A stretch of 64,000 nt of DNA from NCBI RefSeq assembly GCF_963678635.1, contig NC_087062.1, positions 60,679,584 to 60,743,583 on the forward strand, read 5' to 3'. Under the pieces are notes generated by a model that saw nothing but the letters and a program-made list of their open reading frames with translations, was not told the origin of the DNA and made no database searches. The DNA comes from Symsagittifera roscoffensis (lineage: Eukaryota > Xenacoelomorpha > Acoela > Convolutidae). A program made the position numbers and the translations under genes. Shown here piece after piece: positions 35,066 to 48,649 of this stretch. The stretch's first letter is position 1. Each line of letters begins with the position of its first letter.

Positions 35066-38000
35066 AGTGGGAAGCTTGCTATCTGAAACCTTGGTCGATT
35101 TTTCCCCCTGTTTATATTCTGTTCTAAGCACAAAAAGCTTATTCAGAAGACGTACATGAGCACTTTTACGCATAAAATTTGAAACAATACAAACCATTTT
35201 TTGTGTTTTCTTTGCGCAAGGAAACAGTTTGGGAAGTGCTGGTGTTCGACTGTTCAGCATGGCAGCAGTCTTCTGTTCTAAAAACAAAAATCTGATATTG
35301 ACATGTATACAAGACGAAAATATTATACAGAGGCGGGGCTGATCTTCGAGCGAATTGTGATATCACACAAATATACCATTGAAAACTAGCAGACTGAAAA
35401 TCAAGTAGAGCCACTCAGTCAAAAAAAAAAATCGAAAACCACGATTACAAAACATTCAAAAATTTTTGTCTGTAATGATGTTCAATTTGAAGGGAATCCA
35501 AAACATGCGCCGACATTAAATAAGTGTTCAGAAACACTTCTCGGTAACGCTAGAACATTGTTAACTCCCGTTGAGCCAAAAACAAAATTGCTGTGATGAA
35601 AAAATTACGCTACCCCTCTGGAAATATATAATTAGGTCACTAAGAAGATTAAACATAAGCTGAAACAACAAAGGCCGACTAAACATAAGCGCGAAAAAAG
35701 ATAAGTTCAAAAAACTCAGATTTAGCTATTTGAATCAGATATACAACATAAAAATAGAAAATATTCAGACAGCAAAACAATCAGACAAAACCCGCAGTTG
35801 AAACAAATTGAAACGTCGAAAAAAAACCAAGGTCGTGAAAAAAAATCCACGCTTGTCTTGAAGAAAACACAATTTTAAGAAAATATGTCAAAAAACAATT
35901 GCTAGAGTTTTTGTTTTTGCTGAAAAACTTTTTTCGGTCCGAGCAAATTTGGCTCATGATGTATCAACTTAGTCAAGTTATTTGTTAAGTTTGAAGGGCA
36001 CCAATTGATAATTGTTTTTGAATAATTCCGGTAGTTTGCAAAACAAAGTTCAAAGTTCAAAGTTATAGAACTTAATGGCTGGAAAAAAATTGAACCACAA
36101 AAAACTTGGAAAATTTCTGGGCTCCCCAAAAACATTTGAAGTAATTATACCAAATCGCAGGTGGTAAAATTGAGTCGAAATGGATTCAAATTATGGTAAG
36201 CATTGTTCAAACCAAAATTAAAGTCTGAGTAGAAGTAAGCAGAAAAAAAAAGCAGACACATAAAAGATCAATCGCATCACATCACTTGCCGAAAAATGCC
36301 AGAGTAGCATTGCAAGCTAGCGAAGGAAAACGAAACAAAAGAAGTATAGAAAAACTAAATTTCAAAAAACCAGTCGAAAAACGCAATAACAAGCATTGAA
36401 TCGATTTACTGAGCGGCTACTAAGCAGACAACACGCGAGCAACGCCCATTGAGCCAAAAACAACTAACTTTGAAAAAGTTTCAAAAAAAACTTGAGCCAT
36501 TAAAAAAGTTCTATAACTTTGAACTTTACACCAAACTACTTGAATTATTCAAAAAAAAATATCGATTGGTGCCCTTCAAAATAATTTGACTAATTTGATA
36601 CAGCATAAGCCAAAATCGCTCGGGCCGAATAAAAGTTTTCAGCGAAAGCGAAAACAAAAAAAAAACATAAAAATTTAAGGTTCGTAGAATTATTCTATAA
36701 ATAGCAAATTAAAAAACAAATGCAACTGCAATGAATGAAAATAGCTTAAGAAAACTACCTAACTATGCAAATAAGCTGACAATACGTTAGCTGACAATAT
36801 AACTCCCGGAAACGATAACCAAACCATACATACTAAAACGAAGGTTACGTCTAGACCAATTTTGGGAAGGAGTCTGGAAACTTTTTTTGGTATATTATTA
36901 AAGCAAGTTCCAATTCTTTAAGATTTGACAAATCAGCTATTGGCAGGATTTGAACATAATTCAAGAGTGAGAGCGAAATACATATTCTTGACATGCTCCA
37001 GATACAATTTATATTCATCAGCACGCGCCAGCTCATCTAATTTAGGCGTATAATTAATGAGAGGTAAGAGCTGAAAGACGCAAGTTGTAAATGAAAATAC
37101 AGCCTGGTATAGTTAGCAGATGGAACACGAAATGGAAGGTAACTCGTAGCAGAACTTCGCACACTTGCGATACAACGCACGCGCAGCATTGCAAGCTAGC
37201 GAACAGAAAATGAGACGGTTACAAAAACATAGCCAACTGACAATTGTAAAAGAGTAATGAACGCAAGGAAACTGAAAAAAAAACGCATGGAACTTTCAAC
37301 TTTTGAAAACAATAAAAAAACTAGATGACCTTAAAGCTCTTTGAATTTGTGGATTAATTTATGAATAACTCATTTTTGATGATTTTAACCTAATTTGATA
37401 AAACTGATCGATAGGTAAATCTTTTCTTTCACTTGGAAATCTGATAAATACTTTTCATTTTCGAAATTAGTAGCCGATCACGGTTTCGTGACCTTTACAA
37501 TTTTGCTGTTCGATAGTGAAGTTTGCCTTCTTTTATAGAAAAGAAAGGAAAAGCACTGGAAAAAAAATCAAAATTCAAACCGCCAAATTCACTACGTTCA
37601 TTATTCTCAAAAATTGAACTTCTATAATGGAAAACGAAATCAATTTCAGAAAAAAAACAGTCGACAAACAAAATCAAGTTAAATTTTTTTTTTACTATTA
37701 ACGGAGCGGCCACCAAGCCGACAAAAAAAGTTAAGAAGCCCATTGAGCCGGAAACAAAAAATTTCATATAAAATTTTTCTCATAAGAATTTTGATCATTT
37801 TGCTTTAAAAGTTAAAAATCTTCCAACACAAACTACCTCCATTTTTCAAAAAACTAAATCAATATCTGCCTTTAAAGCGACACAAAATAAGGTAGCCAGA
37901 GCAATACAACATCAACCGAAACCATTCGGGCCGAAAAAAATTTTCAAGCGAAAAAAATAGAGAAAAACCAAGAAAATATATATACAATGTCAGTGCTATT

Positions 38001-38384
38001 AATTCTACAAATAACAGAAGTAAAAGAAAACCCCTTGCATTTACGATGAAAACTACTGACAGCACAAGAAAATTCCCCAATGAGGCAACTAAGCCGACAA
38101 AACAAGCAGACAACTAAAGTCAATTCAAATATAATGAAAAAAAACGAGGTCCTGCCGGGACGCAGACCCCAGGCCTTAGGTATATTGGCAACATCGTTAT
38201 CTTTATGTCACGTGGGAAGGAGTCTCGAAGTTGCTACGTTTAACTAATAAAGTTGCTTTACAATTTCTTAAAGATTTCTAAGAAAAGTTGATTACGGGAA
38301 TAAAGTCTGGTTCCCTATCAAAAGACACATATAAAAATTTTCATATTTGTCCCGAATGAGGTGAAAGTTGTTACAAATCAGAAG

Positions 38385-39595
38385 TTACAAATCTTGCTGA
38401 TTGAAGTCATCGTGGTCTTCAATGAAGTCCAGCTCGTATTCGGCACATAGATTTTTGAGACTCCTATGTATTTGCTGCAGGATCTCAGACTGTAACAGAA
38501 TAACTGCAACCGTTTTTCCGAAACAATGTAGCTTGCCGTCTATTTGAAGATCAAAGGGTAGCTTAATTGGGTGAAGTAAATTCAGGTCCACCAGATCCGA
38601 CATCAGTTGGATTGCCAGTTCATACTGCCGCACCTTCTCAATTCTAAGGAGTCCCAGAGTGATATGTAGAGTGGAAGGCGTGCATTTGTTCTTTTTAATG
38701 TCATTTGGGTGTTCATTAAAGTACTTGCGGCAGAACTCTTCGTGATAAGCGTGAACTTGAGGATTGTCAATTCGAATACAGAAAAAATCATTCGGCCAAA
38801 CCTTTTTCTTTTTCGTCTGCTGCCCCTCCGCAATAGCTCGATTCATTTCAGAAGTCATACTATCTGAAACTGTTTCATCTGGTTCTATTATTTCGAAATC
38901 GCCCCCATGTGGTACCTGCTCTTGAACTTGAGGTTTTGCCCAATCTACTTGGTAAACGTCTTGAACTATTTCCTCTTTTTCAGTGTTGGATGCATACTTC
39001 AGGAAGTCGAACTCATCTCTTCCTAAAACATGCAAATTTTGAAACTGACATGTTTTGAAAATTTCACTGCATCTAGAAAATATCTAGCAAATTTTCTCTG
39101 TATGTGCGCAATTTGAACAAAGGTGATGACTCACTGAGTGGTCAAAAAAATCTACTGCAATTCGGAAAATAAATTCACGAGCTATCTAGTGTTTAAAGAA
39201 AGTTTGAATGTATATGCACTAGAATATTGTATGATTTATATATTCTCACCCATTAAATAGTTATATAGAACAGTTAACTGACCCAATTCGGTGATAAGTT
39301 CGTGTATCTTTTCTCGTTGCCAGTAGACCCAAAAACAAGATCTAGCCTCAGCTCCTTGTCCCAGACTTTGGCGTCTTTGTACTTGAAGTATTGTATTCGG
39401 TGTTGAGGCACTGCTGACGGATTTTTGCCGGTTTCCACGTCACATATATCTAGGCTCCAATCAAACGAGGAGAATGGTCGCTCAATTGTACCTAGAAAGC
39501 TGTCCAAATATCCTACCAAGAAGTTCTCCGAGGGCAGTTGTTCATCCCACTCTATACGATTGATAACATCCAAAGCTGATTTCATACTGGGAAGC
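38385..39595 (-). pseudogene. LENG9-like copy 4, truncated and frameshifted
   Basis: As copies 2 and 3, but the MJ1316 exon has lost one T at about 39,308, shifting the frame after STGNEK to a premature stop. A further ~25-bp deletion removes sequence just inside the intron near 39,272. The 2H part ends at the common junction without the second motif. This is the most decayed copy. Confidence 0.85.
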
Positions 39596-42500
39596 TTGCT
39601 ATCTGAAACCTTGGTCGATTTTTCCCCCTGTTTATATTCTGTTCTAAGCACAAAAAGCTTATTCAGAAGACGTACATGAGCACTTTTACGCATAAAATTT
39701 GAAACAATACAAACCATTTTTTGTGTTTTCTTTGCGCAAGGAAACAGTTTGGGAAGTGCTGGTGTTCGACTGTTCAGCATGGCAGCAGTCTTCTGTTCTA
39801 AAAATAAAAATCTGATATTGACATATATACTAGACGAAAATATTATACAGAGGCGGGGCTGATCTTCGAGCGAATTGTGATATCACACAAATATACCATT
39901 GAAAACTAGCAGACTGAAAATCAAGTAGAGCCACTCAGTCAAAAAAAATCGAAAACCACGATTACAAAACATTCAAAAAATTTTGTCTGTAATGATGTTT
40001 AATTTGCGCCGACATTAAATAAGTGTTCAGAAACACTTCTCGGTAACGCTAGAACATCGGTAACTCCCGTTGAGTCAAAAACAAAATTGCTGTGATGAAA
40101 AAATTACGCTACCCCTCTGGAAATATATAATAAGGTCACTAAGAAGATTAAACATAAGCTGAAACAACAAAGGCCGACTAAACATAAGCGCGAAAAAAGA
40201 TAAGTTCAAAAAACTCAGATTTAGCTATTTGAATCAGATATACAACATAAAAATAGAAAATATTCAGACAGCAAAACAATCAGACAAAACCCGCAGTTGA
40301 AACAAATTGAAACGTCGAAAAAAAACCAAGGTCGTGAAAAAAAAATCCACGCTTGTCTTGAAAAAAACACAATTTTAAGAAAATATATCAAAAACAATTG
40401 CTAGTAGAGTTTTTGTTTTTGCTGAAAAACTTTTTCTCCCCAAAAACATTTGAAGTAATTTTACCAAATCGCAGGTGGTAAAATTGAGTCGAAATGGATT
40501 CAAATTATGGTAAGCATTGTTCAAACCAAAATTAAAGTCTGAGTAGAAGTAAGCAGAAAAATAAAAGCAGACCTATAAAAGATCAATCGCATCACATCAC
40601 TTGCCAAAAAATGCCAGAGTAGCATTGCAAGCTAGCGAAGGAAAACGAAACGAAAGAAGTTTAGAAAAACTAAATTTCAAAAAACCAGTCGAAAAACGCA
40701 ATAACAAGCATTGAATCGATTTACTGAGCGGCTACTAAGCAGACAACACGCGAGCAACGCCCATTGAGCCAAAAACAACTAACTTTGAAAAAGTTTCAAA
40801 GAAAAACTTGAGCCATTAAAAAAGTTCTATAACTTTGAACTTTACACCAAACTACTTGAATTATTCAAAAAAAAATATCGATTGGTGCCCTTCAAAATAA
40901 TTTGACTAATTTGATACAGCATAAGCCAAAATCGCTCGGGCCGAATAAAAGATTTCAGCGAGAGCGAAAACAAAAAAAAACTAAAAATTTAAGGTTCGTA
41001 GAATTATTCTATAAATAGCAAATTAAAAAACAAATGCAACTGCAATGAATGAAAATAGCTTAAGAAAACTACGTAACTAAAAATAAGCTGACAATACTAT
41101 AGCTGACAATAAAACTCCCGGAAACGATAACCAAACCATACATACTAAAACGAAGGTTACGTCTAGACAAATTTTGGGAAGGAGTCTGGAAACTTTTTTT
41201 GGTATATTATTAAAGCAAGTTCCAATTCTTTAAGATTTGACAAATCAGCTATTGGCAGGATTTGAACATAATTCAAGAGTGAGAGCGAAATACATATTCT
41301 TGACATGCTCCAGATACAATTTATATTCATCAGCACGCGCCAGCTCATCTAATTTAGGCGTATAATTAATGAGAGGTAAGAGCTGAAAGACGCAAGTTGT
41401 AAATGAAAATACAGCCTGGTATAGTTAGCAGATGGATCCCGAAATGGAAGGTAACTCGTAGCGGAACTTCGCACACTTGCGATACAACGCACGCGCAGCA
41501 TTGCAAGCTAGCGAACAGAAAATGAGACGGTTACAAAAACATAGCCAACTGACAATTGTAAAAGAGTAATGAACGCAAGGAAACTGAAAAAAAAAACGCA
41601 TGGAACTTTCAACTTTTGAAAACAATAAAAAAACTAGATGACCTTAAAGCTCTTTGGATTTGTGGATTAATTTATGAATAACTCATTTTTGATGATTTTA
41701 ACCTAATTTGATAAAACTGATCGATAGGTAAATCTTTTCTTTCACTTGGAAATCTGATAATTACTTTTCATTTTCGAAATTAGTAGCCGATCACGTTTTC
41801 GTGACCTTTACAATTTTGCTGTTCGATAGTGAAGTTTGCCTTCTTTTATAGAAAAGAAAGGAAAAGCACTGGAAAAAAATCAAAATTCAAACCGCCAAAT
41901 TCACTACGTTCATTATTCTCAAAAATTGAACTTCTATAATGGAAAACAAAATCAATTTCAGAAAAAAACAGTCGACAAACAAAATCAAGTTAAATTTTTT
42001 TTTTACTATTAACGGAGCGGCCATCAAGCCGACAAAAAAAGTTAAGAAGCCCATTGAGCCGGAAACAAAAAATTTCATATAAAATTTTTCTCATAAGAAT
42101 TTTGATCATTTTGCTTTAAAAGTTAAAAATCTTCCAACACAAACTACCTCCATTTTTCAAAAAACTAAATCAATATCTGCCTTTAAAGCGACACAAAATA
42201 AGGTAGCCAGAGCAATACAACATCAACCGAAACCATTTGGGCCGAAAAAAAATTTTCAAGCGAAAAAATTAAAGAAAAACCAAGAAAATATATATACAAT
42301 GTCAGTGCTATTAATTCTACAAATAACAGAAGTAAAAGAAAACCCCTTGCATTTACGATGAAAACTACTAACAGCACAAGAAAATTCCCCAATGAGGCAG
42401 CTAAGCCGACAAAACAAGCAGACAACTAAAGTCAATTCAAATATATTGAAAAAAAAAACGAGGTCCTGCCGGGACGCAGACCCCAGGCCTTAGGTATATT

Positions 42501-42710
42501 GGCAACATCGTTATCTTTATGTCATGTGGGAAGGAGTCTCGAAGTTGCTACGTTTAACTAATAAAGTTGCTTTACAATTTCTTAAAGATTTCTAAGAAAA
42601 GTTGATTACGCGAATAAAGTCTGGTTCCCTATCAAAAGACACATATAAAAATTTTCATATTTGTCCCGAATGAGGTGAAAGTTGCTACAAATCAGAATTT
42701 ACAAATCTTG

Positions 42711-42975
42711 CGTCCAAATGCGACTGCTCAATTGCTTTTTAACGAGATGTGAGATTTTTCTGTTATTTTAAAAATTTTCAACAAACTTGATAAAACAAAA
42801 ATCACAAAATTGAACAGTTTTCAAAGTTTGAATCAAAAAAAAATTTGAAATCAACCCTGTAATTGGGTTCTGTCAGAGTACACTCAAAGGATGCAAAGAT
42901 TATTTCCAAACATATGCTGTTTTTTGTGAGTTGTCATAAATTCGAAGCACCAGAGGTCCGTTACACGCTAGTAAT
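42711..42975 (-). repeat. Inverted single-monomer copy of the 12.7-16.6 kb element
   Basis: In reverse complement this reads the same terminus (ACTAGCGTGTAACGGACC), then CTCTGACAGAACCCAATTACAGGG and one monomer ending GAGCAGTCGCATT. It abuts the end of the LENG9 tandem array at 42,711, so the array boundary coincides with an element end. Confidence 0.75.
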
Positions 42976-43154
42976 AATGAAATCAAAAGCACCTGAAAAA
43001 CTAACGAATTGGATAGGAAAATCAAATTATTGCTAACAAAACTTTGTATTCAGGTTTTAATGTCAACAATTGCGATACCAGAGCAAAGATTGCGTTACGA
43101 AATCAAGAAGATAGAAAAACAAAGCCGAATTTTTTCTGAAAAACTTAAAAAAAA

Positions 43155-43980
43155 CTACGCCAACAAAAACTTCATTTTTGTAATGGAAGTTATGCATAAA
43201 CATCCTTAAAATCATTGGGAATCATTTACCGATCGGCAACTAAGGTGAAAAGTTTTGAGCGTACCCCTGTTGAGCCGAAAAAAAACGTGAACATAAAAAA
43301 TTAGTTTTTTGCAACTCATCCGCACTAAAACACAAAGACGCATAGGGATATAATTTGCTATCAAAACTACCCAATATAAGTTGACTTACCAGATATAACA
43401 TTTTTCAAAACAACTTAATCGAGAAAAAAATGAGAAAAAAATAAAATAAATCAAAATTAGAAATGATAAACATACAAATTATTGAACTTTCAAAATAGTT
43501 CAAACTTTTTAAATTGAAATAAACAATATGCTTTAGAAAGTTAGTCAATAAGAAAACTGTGTCAGTAAATATGAATGGTAATTTAAAGAAGGAAAATGAA
43601 TCAAAAGAAACCACGAATCCGAAAAAAAATGATATTTGAAACGAAATTCACTTTATTACTTCTTATCGGATAGTAAATTTTATAGATTTTCAAGAAACTG
43701 AGCATATCAGAACTGAAATTCACCCTTTCCATCTAAATTGACCATTCTGTGAAATAAATTTTTTACGGGCAAACAATTTGATCGTAAGGGTAAAGATAGA
43801 AAACAAAACAGACAATTGGAAGAAAGTCAATGAACGAAGGGAAATAGAAACAACTATTGACTTGTATTTGTCGAAAAAATCTCAACTTTCAAATTGAAGA
43901 AAAGATACATCGCCTTAAAAGTTCTGAGAATTTCAAGAACAAAGTATGATTGATTTTTTTTTGATAAAATTAACCCACTT
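43155..43980. repeat. Flank segment duplicated at 49,820-50,640
   Basis: From ACAAAAACTTCATTTTT onward this region and 49,820-50,640 align with scattered differences, about 6.66 kb apart. It precedes unit 1 here and unit 4 there, so a larger block (flank plus units) was duplicated. No coding sequence recognised. Confidence 0.8.
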
Positions 43981-44057
43981 TGAGAAAACTTGATCAATAA
44001 ATAATCTTTCTATTCGGCTGGGAAATCTGAAAACATGAAATCCACTTTGTAGTAGTA

Positions 44058-44163
44058 AAAACATAGTTGAAAGATGCCCGAGGGAAAAAGAGTCCTGCCT
44101 GAGGGCACGAAGTGCCCGAGTGCGACTCTTCTGCCAGAGGCCATCTTCAACTATGTTCTAACT
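44058..44163. repeat. ~105-bp fold-back hairpin, copy 1
   Basis: AGAACATAGTTGAAAGATG on the left pairs with CATCTTCAACTATGTTCT on the right. Inside, GAGTCC/GACTC and the core GGGCACGAAGTGCCC form further stems. The structure recurs at 45823, 47905 (internally deleted), 50716 and 57046. Confidence 0.75.
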
Positions 44164-44839
44164 GTTGAAGAGTTTGTTTTTGTTCTTTTTGAGTGAAAGA
44201 TGCCAGAAAATTGTGAAAGAGCCCGGAGAACTGTGAAAGAGCCCGGAAAAGTGCGCGAAAGTATGCAAATGATTTCTTTTTTCATTCATGTGTTCTAATA
44301 TTTCATTTTTCTTTCACGCCTTGTCGTGAAAGAACATGTGTGAAAGAGCGAAAACATACTCCTCCGAAACTAGAAGTCGATCACGTTTTTGGTGACCTTT
44401 ACACTTTCGTAATTGTAGATCGCATTTTATCTCACATTTAGCAGAAAAAATTGAAATCAAATAGTGCCGAAGAGTCTGAACTACGTTCATCGACTCTTAC
44501 TTGGTCATTTGTTATTCAGTCTGAAACTGATAATAAGTGTGATTTTGCTGTTAAACCTTTTTTTGGAGAATCTGGCACCTGTTCTATTAATGAAATTATG
44601 AGGGAAAAAATATTACTCAAATGATACGCTTTGTTTAACCTTATAGAAAAAAAACGCACTTAAGGCATATTTCTCCAATAATAAGTCGGAGATCAGAGCG
44701 GAAACTATTTGTTCGTTTACACCTATATAGTCAGCCATTTAACGAGAAATTATGTCTTTCAGATTGTGAGCAAAAAAAAACTTCAAAAAGGTCAAACTTT
44801 TACAGCAAAAACAACACCCTTATTAGCTTGCAGGTGCTT

Positions 44840-45240
44840 CTAAAATGAATGCACACCTTTCATTGTCATCCATTTTTTTTTAAAATTGGCTGTAATCTGT
44901 GTACAAATTACACTCAGTTGTGTCACTCCATGCCCCTCCGTCATAGCTAATCCAGCTGCAAACTGCTCCAAATTAGAACCCCTCTTCACGTCGTAAGCTT
45001 CAAGAGTCAACGTATAGGATGGAGGATCCAACTCGTGAACAAACACGCCCACTGTTACATAGGCTAAAAAAGACTTCAAACGAGATCGCAGAAAGATGAG
45101 AACCTGTTCTGGTGACTAAATTTCTGTCTTGAAATTATCTAACAATTTGTCCAATTACACAAGATTTTCTAGGAGCTCATCTGGGAGAATATTAATTTCC
45201 GTCATACTAATAGCTAAAATATGCTCTACCTTCATCGAGC
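44840..45240 (-). pseudogene. Array ORF, unit 1 (broken)
   Basis: Homologous to the intact ORFs at 51501 and 57817. An in-frame TAG (Gln position before SPEQVLI) and a Lys-rich indel near the 3' end break it. The core VTVGVFVHEL and EAYDVKRGS remain. Confidence 0.6.
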
Positions 45241-45822
45241 AAAACCTCAAACAATGAACATATAGAATCAAAAACATTGAACATATAGAATCAAAAGTTT
45301 ACACAGAATCCAAGCAGAGCTTCACTTTAATTGTTATACATCTATAGAGGGATCTGAAAACGTAAATTGGAAACGTTTTCGCATATTTGCGCAGCATCAG
45401 GTTTTAAAATATTAAAACTTTATAAAATGATCATCGATTATAAAAATATCTTGAGAAAATGACTATACAAAATCATGAAAAATCAACCAATCAGAAGATT
45501 GCATATTTAAAATTAGCGCCAAAATTACATTATGATTTCATCATAAGACTTAAGTTTCTGAGACATTCTATTGATTGTATTTCTTAATCAAATTAAAGTT
45601 AAATTTATTTTTTCGATTTGTCTGATTTCCCATTTTCGAAACATGTTTATTTTTATTTCGAAACATTCATTTATTTTTAAATTGGCCGAAAACTCCTTCT
45701 AAGATCAGAAGCCTAACGTTGGTGTTAGCTTGGTCTATAACCTCCCATGACGTTCACGCGCTCGTGGCCTCATTTCCACTCGGCTGGGAAATCTGAAAAC
45801 ATGAAATCCACTTTGTAGTAGT

Positions 45823-45930
45823 TAGAACATAGTTCAAAGATGCCCGAGGGAAAAAGAGCCCTGCCTGTGGGCACGAAGTGCCCGAGTGCGGCACTTTTGC
45901 CCGAGGCCATCCTCAACTATGTTCTAACTG
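45823..45930. repeat. ~105-bp fold-back hairpin, copy 2
   Basis: The best-preserved arms: AGTTAGAACATAGTT on the left, AACTATGTTCTAACT on the right, with the GGGCACGAAGTGCCC core. Confidence 0.8.
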
Positions 45931-46592
45931 TTGAAGAGTACGTTTTTGTTCTTTCTGAGTGAAAGATACAAGAAAATTGTGGGAGAGCCCGGAAAACTGT
46001 GAGAAAATCCGGAACAGTGCGCGAAACTATGCAAATGATTTCTTTTCATTCATGTGTTCTAATATTTCAAATTTCATTTACGCTTTGTCGTAAAAGAACA
46101 TGTGTAAAAGCGCAAAAACATACTCTTCCGAAACTTGAAGTCAATCACGTTTTTGGTGACCTTTACACTTTCCTAGTTGGAGATCGCAACTTACCTCACA
46201 TTTAGCAGATAAAATTGAAATCAAATAGTGCTGAAGAGTCTAAACTACATTCATCGACTCTTATTTGGTCATTTGTTATTCAGTCTGAAACTGATAATAA
46301 GTGTGATTTTCCTGTTAAACCTTTTTTGTAGAATCTTGAAATTATGAGGGAAAAAAAGATTACTCAAATGACACGCTTTGTTTAACCTTATTAAAAAACG
46401 CACTTAAGCCATATTTCTTCAATAATAAGTCGGAGAGCAAAGCGGAAAACTGATTTGTTCAATTACACCTATATAGTCAGCCATTTAACGAGAAATTATG
46501 TCTTTGAGATTGTGAGTAAAAAAATCTTTAGAAAATGTCACTTTTTGACAGCAAAAACAACACCCTTATTAGCTTGCAGGTGCTTCTAAACT

Positions 46593-47372
46593 CTACGGAT
46601 GTCGCAAAGTGAATGCACACCTTTCATTGTCATCCATTGTTTTAAAACTGGCTGTAATCTGTGTGAAAATTACACTCAGTTGTGTCACTCCATGCCCCTC
46701 CGTCATAGCTAATCCAACTGCAAACTGCTCCAATTTAGAACCCCTCTTCACGCCGTAAGCTTCAAGAGTCAACGCATAGGATGGAGGCTCCAACTCAAGA
46801 ACAAACACGCCCACTGTTACATTGGCTAAAAAAGACTTCAAGGGAGATCGCAGAGTGATGAGAACCTGTTCTGGTGACTGAATTTCTGTCTTGAAATTAT
46901 CTAACAATTTTAAACTCTACGGAAGTCGAAAAGTGAATAAACACCTTTCATTGGCATCCATTGTTTTAAAATTAACTGCAATCTGTGTACACATTACACT
47001 CAGTTGTCTCACTCCATGCCATTCCGTCATAGCTAATCCAGCTGCAAACTGCTCCAATTTAGAACCCCTCTTCACGTCGTAAGATTCAAGAGTCAACGCA
47101 AAGGATGGAGGCTCCAACTCGTGAACAAACACGCCCACTGTTACAGAGGCTAAAAAAGACTTCAAAGGAGATCGCAGAGTGATGAGAACCTGTTCTTGTG
47201 ATTGAATTTCTGTCTTCAAATTATCTAACAATTTTTCCAGTTCCACATGATTTTCTAGGAGGTAATCGGGGAGAATATTAATTTCCGTCAAACTAATAGC
47301 TAAAATATGCTCTACCTTCATCGAGCAAAACCTTAAACAATGAACATATAGAATCAAAAACATTGAACACAT
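46593..47372 (-). pseudogene. Array ORF, unit 2 (partially duplicated head-to-tail)
   Basis: Two partial ORF copies lie in tandem, 46917-47372 and 46593-46907, offset by ~324 bp. The second lacks the N-terminal MKVEHILAIS segment. Each ends near the ERC-FTLR-P terminus with a stop. Confidence 0.6.
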
Positions 47373-47904
47373 AGAATCAAAAGTTTACACAGATCCCAAG
47401 CAGAGCTTCACTTCAATTGTATACATCTATAGAGGGAATTGAAAACGTCAATTAGAAACGTTTTCGCATATTTGCGCATCATCAGGTTTTAAAATAATAA
47501 AACTTTATAAAATGATCATCGATTATAAAAATATCTTGAGACAATGACTATACAAAATCATGAAAAATCAACCAATCAAAAGATTGCAATTTTAAAATTC
47601 GCGCAAAAATTACATTATGATTTTATCATGAGACTTAAGTTTCTGAGACATTCTATTGATTGTATCTCTTAATCAAATTGAAGTTAAATTTAATTTTTCG
47701 ATTTGTCTGATTTCCCATTTTCGAAACATGTTTATTTTTATTTCGAAATAATTCAATTATTTTTAAATTGGCCGAAAACTCCTTCTAAGATCAGAAGCTT
47801 AACGTTGGTGTTAGCTTGGTCTATAACCTCCCATGACGTTCACGGGCTCGTGCCCTCATTTCCACTCGGCTGGGAAATCTGAAAACATGAAATCCACTTT
47901 CTAG

Positions 47905-47970
47905 TAGAATATATTTGAAAGATGCCCGAGGGACTTTTGCCCGAGGCCATCTTCAACTATGTTCTAACTG
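47905..47970. repeat. Fold-back hairpin, copy 3 (core deleted)
   Basis: The outer arms remain but the central GGGCACGAAGTGCCC section is missing, giving a ~65-bp version. Confidence 0.7.
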
Positions 47971-48649
47971 TTGAAGAGTATGTTTTTGTTCTTTCTGAGT
48001 TAAAGATGCAAGAAAATTGTGAAAGAGCCCGGAAAACTGTGAAAGAGCCCGGAACAGTGCGCGAAACTATGCAAATGATTTCTTTTTTCATTCATGTATT
48101 CTAATATTTTATTTTTCGTTCACGCCTTGTCGTGAAAGAACTTGTGTGAAAGAGCAAAAACATACTCTTCCGAAACTAGAAGTCGATCACGTTTTTGGTG
48201 ACCTTTACACTTTCGTAGTTGGAGATCGCAACTTACCTCACATTTAGCAGATAAAAGTGAAATCAAATAGTGCTGAAGAGTCTGAACTACGTTCATCGAC
48301 TCTTATTTGGTCATTTGTTATTCAGTCTGAAACTGATATATAGTGTCAATTTTCTGTTAAACCTTTTTTGGAGAATCTGGCACCTGTTCTATTAATTGAA
48401 ATTATGAGAAAAAAGATTACTCACATGACACGCTGTGTTTAATCTTATAGAAAAAAAACGCACTTAAGCCATATTTCTCCAATAATAAGTCGGAGAGCAG
48501 AGCGGTAAACTGATTTGTTCGTTTACACCTATATAGTCATCCATTTAACGAGAAATTGTGTCTTTCAGATTGTGAGCAAAAAAAAACTTTAAAAAAAGTC
48601 ATTTTTTGACAGCAAAAACAACACTCTTATTAGCTTGCCGGTGCTTCTA

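Larger units (their letters stand above)
23913..42711. repeat. Tandem array: four copies of the LENG9 5' part and upstream flank (~4.5-kb unit)
   Basis: Units start at CTGATTGAAG inside the 2H exon and end at ACAAATCTTG. Copy 1 is ~23,913-28,439, copy 2 ~28,440-33,849 (longer through an internal 884-bp duplication), copy 3 ~33,850-38,393 and copy 4 ~38,394-42,711. MJ1316 landmarks are spaced 4,538, 5,410 and 4,520 bp. Identity looks very high (scattered single changes and small indels), so the amplification is recent or homogenised. Each unit holds the MJ1316 exon, the intron, most of the 2H exon and ~3 kb of upstream DNA with a fold-back repeat and a tRNA-like fragment. Confidence 0.93.

Noticed and set aside
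46025-46205. Plus-strand ORF repeated at 45999 and 57222 (RKSGTVRETMQMISFHS...)
   Set aside because: Covers the hairpin-adjacent repeats and is broken in the other units; no sign of coding constraint.
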